From contig JAEXPS010000162.1 in assembly GCA_023438885.1 (NCBI GenBank), positions 1 through 6,292 of the forward strand: a stretch of 6,292 bases of DNA, written 5' to 3'. The translations under genes and the position numbers were made by a program. Source of the DNA: Actinomycetes bacterium (GTDB taxonomy: Bacteria > Actinomycetota > Actinomycetes > Actinomycetales > Cellulomonadaceae). Under the pieces are notes generated by a model. It was not told the origin of the DNA. It did not search any database and saw only the letters and a list, made by a program, of their open reading frames with translations. Shown piece after piece: positions 1 to 6,292 of the stretch (the stretch's first letter is position 1; each line of letters opens with the position of its first letter).

Positions 1-1251
1 GTTCTGACGACGACCCCGGCGGCAGCGCCCGCACCGGCGGACAGCCCGGCGGCTGTCCCCGGACCCGGGTCGCCGTCGGCCGCAGGCACCGGCTCGGCAG
101 CCGTCGGGTCGCCGTTCCCGGGGCCGACCGGCTCGGCAGCCGGGTCGTCGTCCGCGCAGTCGGCTCCGGACGGGCTGCCGCCGACCGAACCCGCCCCTGC
201 CGCACCCGAGGACACCGTCGCGCTGGTCGGGGTCGGTGGCGAGACTCTGGCGGCGCTGGCGACACTGCGGGCGGCCGGGGTGCCTCTCGTCGAGGTGCCC
301 ACCGGCGACCCCCGTGCCACGCAGGCCGGCGTCGAGGCGATGGCCGCCGCCGCGCCGGCGCACGTCGTCGCGTTGGGCACGCCGTTCGGCCCCGCGGAGG
401 TGCTCGCGAGCAGGGTGGCGTCCGCGGCGACGGGCGTCCAGCTGCCCGGTGGTGGCCAGCTCCTGTTCCCGCAGGACCGAGGCCTCGCCGGCAAGCGCTA
501 CGTCGCGCTGTACGGGACGCCGGGCACGCCCGCCCTCGGCGTGCTGGGAGAACAGGACGTCCCGGCGACGATCGCCCGGGCGGAGGCCCACGCGGCGCCC
601 TACCGCGCCCTGACCGGCGATGCCGTGATCCCCGGTGTGGAGATCATCGCGACGATCGCCTCGGCGGGCCCGGGAGACGACGGCAACTACTCGGAGGAGA
701 AGCCGATCGCCGCCCTGCTCCCGCTGGTCCAGGCGGCGAGCGACGCCGGCATGGCCGTGGTGCTGGACCTCCAGCCGGGTCGCACCGACTTCCTGACGCA
801 GGCCAAGCTGTACGAGGAGCTGCTCCTGATGCCCAACGTCGGGCTGGCGCTCGACCCGGAGTGGCGGCTCGCGCCCGACCAGGTGCACCTGAGGCAGATC
901 GGCTCGGTGGGCATCGACGAGGTCAACGCGGTGGCGGCCTACCTCGCCCAGCTGGTCCGCGACCACCACCTGCCGCAGAAGATGCTGATCCTGCACCAGT
1001 TCTCGCTGCGGATGATCGCCGAGCGCGAGCGGCTCGACCTGGGGCACGACGAGCTGGCGATGGTGATCCACGTCGACGGCCAGGGCAGCCAGGGCGCCAA
1101 GGTCGGCACGTGGAACGCCATCCGGGCCGGCGCGCCGGAGGGCCTGCACTGGGGCTGGAAGAACTTCTACGACGAGGACACTCCGGCGATGCTCGACCCC
1201 GCGGGGACGTATCGCATCGCCCCGGCACCGGACCTCGTCACGTACCAGTAG
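1..1251 (+). CDS. Protein of unknown function with P/A/S-rich linker and barrel-like C-terminal region, 5'-truncated
   Basis: The frame is open from the first base of the window to a TAG at 1249-1251 (416 visible residues); the true start lies upstream. Visible residues 4-70 form a linker rich in Pro, Ala, Ser and Gly with a 13-residue tandem repeat. Residues 71-190 form an alpha/beta region of small hydrophobic strands. Residues 205-405 show a series of predicted strands each ending in polar residues: VEIIATIAS (E214), VVLDLQPGR (D256), GLALDPEW (D285, E287), LILHQF (H332), VIHVDGQG (D359) and LHWGWKNF (W384, W386, K387). That pattern resembles a TIM-barrel hydrolase active face, but no catalytic mechanism can be assigned. 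I believe similar proteins occur in other actinobacteria as uncharacterised secreted proteins or lipoproteins; this is memory, not a search. The linker suggests an exported protein, but any signal peptide or lipobox would be outside the window. A GTG at 280 is not the start, because coding sequence continues well above it. Confidence 0.85.
   Translation, partial: VLTTTPAAAPAPADSPAAVPGPGSPSAAGTGSAAVGSPFPGPTGSAAGSSSAQSAPDGLPPTEPAPAAPEDTVALVGVGGETLAALATLRAAGVPLVEVPTGDPRATQAGVEAMAAAAPAHVVALGTPFGPAEVLASRVASAATGVQLPGGGQLLFPQDRGLAGKRYVALYGTPGTPALGVLGEQDVPATIARAEAHAAPYRALTGDAVIPGVEIIATIASAGPGDDGNYSEEKPIAALLPLVQAASDAGMAVVLDLQPGRTDFLTQAKLYEELLLMPNVGLALDPEWRLAPDQVHLRQIGSVGIDEVNAVAAYLAQLVRDHHLPQKMLILHQFSLRMIAERERLDLGHDELAMVIHVDGQGSQGAKVGTWNAIRAGAPEGLHWGWKNFYDEDTPAMLDPAGTYRIAPAPDLVTYQ
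67..144 (+). repeat. Two in-frame copies of a 39-base tandem repeat in the linker
   Basis: The block gggtcgccgt occurs at 67-76 and 106-115, and the 16-base block accggctcggcagccg at 88-103 and 127-142; both pairs are offset by exactly 39 bases. The unit encodes 13 residues (GSPSAAGTGSAAV, then GSPFPGPTGSAAG). The middle 11 bases of the unit have diverged. The multiple-of-three period and conserved flanks suggest slippage expansion of a flexible linker. Confidence 0.85.
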
Positions 1252-1256
1252 GCCCG

Positions 1257-1262
1257 TACGCT
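1257..1262 (+). promoter_or_regulatory. -10-like hexamer for a leaderless regulator transcript
   Basis: TACGCT at 1257-1262 matches TANNNT and is followed by exactly six bases and then the GTG at 1269, so transcription would begin at or next to the start codon. A weak -35 candidate, TCGTCA at 1235-1240, leaves a 16-base spacer and would lie inside the end of the preceding gene. No Shine-Dalgarno sequence is visible before the GTG, consistent with leaderless translation. Confidence 0.5.
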
Positions 1263-1268
1263 GGCACC

Positions 1269-1946
1269 GTGAGCGAGGCCGACGGCACCCAGGCGCTGAC
1301 CGCCGTCGCGCAGGACTACCTCAAGGTGATCTGGACCGCGCAGGAGTGGTCGGACCGCCCGGTGACGACGAAGGCGCTCGCCGCGCGCCTGGGCGTGGGC
1401 ACCTCGACGGTGTCGGAGACCGTGCGCCGGCTCGCGGACGCCGGGCTCGTCAGCCACGAGCCGTACGGCGCGGTGGGCCTCACGGAGTCCGGGCGTGCCC
1501 ATGCGCTGCAGATGGTGCGCCGGCACCGACTGCTCGAGACGTTCCTGGTGTCGCAGCTCGGGTACGGCTGGGACGAGGTGCACGACGAGGCCGAGGTGCT
1601 GGAGCACGCGGTGTCCGAGGCGTTCGTCGAGCGGATCGCGGGCCTGCTCGGACACCCGGCGCGCGACCCGCACGGCGACCCGATCCCGGATCGCGACGGG
1701 ACGCTGCGGGTGCCGCGCGCGCTACCGCTGTGGGAGGCGCAGGCGGGCGACTGGCGCGTGGCGCGCATCAGCGACGCCGACCCGGAGCTGTTGCGCTACC
1801 TGGCGTCGGTCGGCCTGGTGCTCGACGCGCCGGTGACCGTGACCCGCCAGCAGGTCACCGGCGTGGTGACCGCGACGGTCGCGGGCGGCGAGAAGGTGGA
1901 CCTGGCCGAGCCCGCCGCCTCGGCCATCTGGGTCACCACCGCCTGA
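1269..1946 (+). CDS. DtxR-family metal-dependent transcriptional repressor, MntR-like
   Basis: This is a 225-residue DNA-binding regulator that should bind DNA when loaded with divalent metal; the length matches three-domain actinobacterial DtxR/IdeR proteins rather than the short Bacillus MntR. Residues 12-75 form the winged helix-turn-helix, with the recognition helix near 45-57 (TSTVSETVRRLAD). Residues 80-145 form the dimerisation and metal domain, ending in DPHGDPIPD (133-141), which resembles DtxR SPFGNPIPG. Residues 150-225 fit the SH3/FeoA-like domain. Aligned by eye, DtxR primary-site ligands M10, C102, E105 and H106 correspond to D16, E109, E112 and H113. Asp and Glu at the first two positions are the manganese (MntR) pattern. 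Ancillary ligands H86, E90 and H105 are also conserved. The GTG start is chosen because translation from there gives the family N-terminus. The gene lies 17 bases after the preceding stop. No Mn transporter gene is visible nearby, so its targets are unknown. Confidence 0.9.
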   Translation: MSEADGTQALTAVAQDYLKVIWTAQEWSDRPVTTKALAARLGVGTSTVSETVRRLADAGLVSHEPYGAVGLTESGRAHALQMVRRHRLLETFLVSQLGYGWDEVHDEAEVLEHAVSEAFVERIAGLLGHPARDPHGDPIPDRDGTLRVPRALPLWEAQAGDWRVARISDADPELLRYLASVGLVLDAPVTVTRQQVTGVVTATVAGGEKVDLAEPAASAIWVTTA

Positions 1947-1996
1947 CACGACCCTCCTAGATCACTCACCGGCCCGCGTCGACTGCTTCTCGCCCA

Positions 1997-2056
1997 CGGT
2001 GCGTTCCCGCGCGCGCGGTGCGTTTGGAGACGCACCCAACGCGTGGGAACGCACCG
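1997..2056. repeat. Nested 60-base palindrome; possible terminator or operator
   Basis: Arms 1997-2013 and 2040-2056 pair over 17 positions, with a single G-T (G-U in RNA) wobble at 2009/2044. Inside them, after three unpaired bases per side, ggtgcgt (2017-2023) pairs perfectly with acgcacc (2030-2036) around the six-base loop ttggag. The core ggtgcgt therefore occurs four times, twice on each strand. The element starts 50 bases after the regulator stop, so it could terminate that transcript, although no T-tract follows on either side. Its far end is about 57 bases before the inferred leuS transcription start, so a protein-binding role or a dispersed genomic repeat is equally possible. The structure itself is certain; the function is not. 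Confidence 0.8.
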
Positions 2057-2100
2057 CACGCGAGAGGCGGGCGGTGTCCGGGGGCCCAGATCGGCCTCGG

Positions 2101-2106
2101 TAAACT
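2101..2106 (+). promoter_or_regulatory. leuS -10-like hexamer, leaderless layout
   Basis: TAAACT at 2101-2106 is followed by six bases and then the GTG at 2113. Its TAA is in frame with leuS, so it also closes the upstream reading frame and makes 2113 the first possible start. No clear -35 was found at 16-19 bases spacing, and no Shine-Dalgarno sequence precedes the GTG. Confidence 0.6.
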
Positions 2107-2112
2107 CGCCCG

Positions 2113-5022
<2,910 letters not shown>

Positions 5023-5037
5023 ACGCGCTGCGACCCG

Positions 5038-5056
5038 ACCGCCACCGGGTGGCGGT
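5038..5056 (+). promoter_or_regulatory. Hairpin enclosing the proposed degV start codon
   Basis: Bases 5038-5045 (accgccac) pair perfectly with 5049-5056 (gtggcggt) around the three-base loop cgg. The proposed GTG start at 5049 is the first codon of the right-hand arm. In the leuS-degV mRNA this could limit translation of degV. No T-tract follows, so a terminator is less likely. Short GC-rich palindromes are common in such genomes, so chance is possible. Confidence 0.4.
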
Positions 5057-6092
5057 GGTCACCGACTCCACAGCCGCGCTGCCCGCGGAGGCTGCCGCGC
5101 GGTGGGGCATCGCCGTGGTGCCACTCGACGTGGTCATCGACGGGCAGCGGTACGCCGAGGGCGTCGACCTGACCACGCAACGTCTGGTCGAGGCCGTGAC
5201 CAGTGGGTCGCGGGTGTCGACGTCCCAGCCCGCGCCCGAGGCGTTCTCGCAGGTGTACGCGCGTGCGGCCGCGCGCGGAGCCTCGGCCGTGGTGTCGGTG
5301 CACCTGTCGGGGGAGATGTCCGGCACGGTGTCCGCCGCGCGGTCCGCCGCGGAGCGTGCGCCCCTGCCCGTGCACGTCGTCGACTCGCGCACCGCGGCCG
5401 GCGCGCTGGGGTTCGCCGCGCTCGCCGCAGCTTGGACGGCCTCGGCAGTGCAGGACGACGAGCGCGCCGTCGTCCCCGCCACGTCCGGGACCTGGCTGGG
5501 GGTCGAGCCGGTGGAGCCCCGCCATGGCCCGCTGCACCTGCCCGACCTGCGGCGGCTCACGCGCGCACGCCCCCCGGAGGGGTGGCACGTACCGCCCCTG
5601 CCCGACGCCGGGGACCTGCGCCGCCTCGCCGGCCGGCTGCGACCCGTCGCCCTGCCCGGGGCCGACGAGGTGGCGGCGGCCGCCCGGGACACTGCGGCGG
5701 CCTCGAAGGTCTGGTTCCTCGTCGACTCGTTGGAGCACCTGCGCCGCGGCGGCCGCCTGTCGGCCCCCGCTGCCGCGCTCGGCACGGTGCTGGGCCTGCG
5801 GCCGCTGCTCACGGTGAGCGGGGGCAAAGTGGTGGTGGCGGAGAAGATCCGCACCCGCCGCGCCGCCCGCCAGCGGCTGGAGGCCGTGGCCGTGGCGGCG
5901 GCGGATGCCCACGAGCAGGTGCGGCTGGCCGTGCACCACCTCGGCGAACCGGACGTCGCCGCCGATCTGGTCGCGCGGCTCGGCGAGGAGCTCGGCCCGC
6001 GCGTCCGCGAGGTCGTCGTCGTCGACGCCGGAGCCGTTCTCGGCGCCCACGCCGGCCCTGGCCTGCTCGCCGTCGTGGTCACTCCCGCCTGA
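5049..6092 (+). CDS. DegV-family fatty-acid-binding protein with internal insertion
   Basis: DegV proteins bind a fatty acid between two domains; the relatives called FakB present it to a fatty acid kinase. Visible family motifs are VTDST at 4-8, STSQPAP at 57-63, HLSGEMSGT at 85-93, VDSRTAAGALG at 111-121, FLVDSLEHLRRGGRLS at 223-238, GLRPLLTV at 249-256 and the C-terminal HAGPGLLAVV at 334-343. At 347 residues it is about 65-70 longer than the usual length near 280. The extra material lies about 133-206, between the helix after the VDS motif and the helix leading into the LRRGGR motif, and is rich in Pro, Arg and Leu. The GTG at 5049 is chosen because family members usually start directly at the VAVVTDST strand; no ATG or GTG is seen in frame close upstream. 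There is no clear ribosome binding site. It is probably translated from the leuS transcript. No fatty acid kinase gene is visible. Confidence 0.92.
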   Translation: MAVVTDSTAALPAEAAARWGIAVVPLDVVIDGQRYAEGVDLTTQRLVEAVTSGSRVSTSQPAPEAFSQVYARAAARGASAVVSVHLSGEMSGTVSAARSAAERAPLPVHVVDSRTAAGALGFAALAAAWTASAVQDDERAVVPATSGTWLGVEPVEPRHGPLHLPDLRRLTRARPPEGWHVPPLPDAGDLRRLAGRLRPVALPGADEVAAAARDTAAASKVWFLVDSLEHLRRGGRLSAPAAALGTVLGLRPLLTVSGGKVVVAEKIRTRRAARQRLEAVAVAAADAHEQVRLAVHHLGEPDVAADLVARLGEELGPRVREVVVVDAGAVLGAHAGPGLLAVVVTPA

Positions 6093-6094
6093 CA

Positions 6095-6112
6095 GCCGGC
6101 CCTGCTGCCGGC
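6095..6112 (+). terminator. GC-rich hairpin just after degV
   Basis: GCCGGC at 6095-6100 pairs with GCCGGC at 6107-6112 around the loop CCTGCT, starting three bases after the degV stop. No T-tract follows, as is often the case for actinobacterial terminators. Together with the next hairpin it is the likeliest end of the leuS-degV transcript. Confidence 0.4.
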
Positions 6113-6123
6113 CCGGCCGCCCT

Positions 6124-6139
6124 CGTCCCGGGCGGGACG
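6124..6139 (+). terminator. Second hairpin after degV
   Basis: CGTCCC at 6124-6129 pairs with GGGACG at 6134-6139 around a four-base loop. An alternative pairing of CTCGTC (6122-6127) with GACGAG (6145-6150) is also possible. There is no T-tract. It forms a tandem pair with the hairpin at 6095-6112. Confidence 0.4.
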
Positions 6140-6225
6140 CCGATGACGAGCCGTCCACAGCCCTGGTGCCCGTCACGGTGCTCGTGGTCAGCGCCCGCCC
6201 GGAGCCGGTGCGGCGGATGCCGCCC

Positions 6226-6231
6226 TAGCGT
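6226..6231 (+). promoter_or_regulatory. -10-like hexamer for the gene at 6238, leaderless layout
   Basis: TAGCGT at 6226-6231 is followed by six bases and then the GTG at 6238. Its TAG is an in-frame stop for that gene, so 6238 is the first start available. This is the same layout as at 1257 and 2101. No convincing -35 was seen. Confidence 0.45.
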
Positions 6232-6237
6232 GCCGGG

Positions 6238-6292
6238 GTGTCCCGCGACCGTGCCGCCCTCGACCGGCGGCTGCGCGGCCTCGCGGCCGGCC
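6238..6292 (+). CDS. Start of a downstream gene, probably comEA (truncated by window end)
   Basis: The frame opens at the GTG at 6238, directly after the in-frame TAG at 6226, and runs to the window edge, giving 18 residues beginning VSRDRAALDRRLRGLAAG. This Arg/Leu/Ala-rich start has no diagnostic motif. The assignment rests on gene order: in many actinobacteria leuS and a degV gene are followed by comEA and comEC, which encode DNA-uptake proteins. The Arg-Leu-rich N-terminus before a membrane segment is compatible with ComEA, but the helix-hairpin-helix domain would lie outside the window. A different product cannot be excluded. Confidence 0.5.
   Translation, partial: MSRDRAALDRRLRGLAAG

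Larger units (their letters stand above)
1947..2112. other. Intergenic region between regulator gene and leuS
   Basis: This 166-base gap contains no convincing gene. It holds a long nested palindrome at 1997-2056 and the leuS -10-like site at 2101-2106. Because leuS appears leaderless, the palindrome lies upstream of the promoter and would not be in the leuS mRNA. No T-box leader or leucine-codon leader peptide was recognised. Confidence 0.7.

Noticed and set aside
280..282. GTG as the start of the first gene
   Set aside because: The frame is open to base 1 and the residues before the GTG (VALVGVGGETLAALATLRAAG) form part of the same alpha/beta region, so the gene begins outside the window.
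211..570. Cell wall-binding repeat (CWB2-type) in the first gene
   Set aside because: VVALGTPFGPAEVLASRVA is only loosely similar and no clear repeat series is present; it cannot be supported by eye.
1947..2112. T-box or other leader riboswitch controlling leuS
   Set aside because: No T-box sequence or specifier loop was found, and the -10-like site immediately before the GTG leaves no leader RNA.
5905..6228. Open + strand frame running from degV into the following gap
   Set aside because: It overlaps the well-supported degV frame, has no ribosome binding site or leaderless layout, and its Arg/Ser/Pro-rich composition is typical of an out-of-frame shadow.

Overview
The window is about 6.3 kb of very GC-rich DNA with strong G/C preference at third codon positions and GTG starts. 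The gene order leuS - degV - (probable comEA) and the protein features fit a high-GC actinobacterium. From the style of the upstream unknown protein I infer Micrococcales, perhaps Cellulomonadaceae or a relative; this is a judgement by eye, not a search result. All genes are on the + strand.

Region by region: (1) 1-1251 is the 3' part of a long gene for a protein of unknown function. It has a Pro/Ala/Ser/Gly linker containing a 13-residue tandem repeat, followed by a C-terminal region that looks like a (beta/alpha) barrel. (2) 1269-1946 encodes a DtxR-family metal-dependent repressor whose visible metal ligands are of the manganese (MntR) type. (3) 1947-2112 is intergenic and holds a large nested palindrome and the leuS promoter. 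(4) 2113-5022 is leuS, leucyl-tRNA synthetase. (5) 5049-6092 encodes a DegV-family fatty-acid-binding protein with an unusual internal insertion of about 70 residues. (6) 6093-6237 is intergenic and holds two GC-rich hairpins (likely terminator region) and a promoter-like site. (7) 6238-6292 is the first 18 codons of a further gene, by gene order probably comEA.

How the genes relate: leuS and degV are 26 bases apart and probably co-transcribed. The regulator gene sits 17 bases behind the unknown gene but has its own -10-like site. The most striking regulatory pattern is that three of the four visible start codons (1269, 2113, 6238) are preceded, at exactly six bases, by a TANNNT hexamer. This is the layout expected for leaderless transcripts. 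The fourth start (degV) lacks this site and instead lies in the stem of a short hairpin. No mobile element, CRISPR array, tRNA or rRNA was seen.
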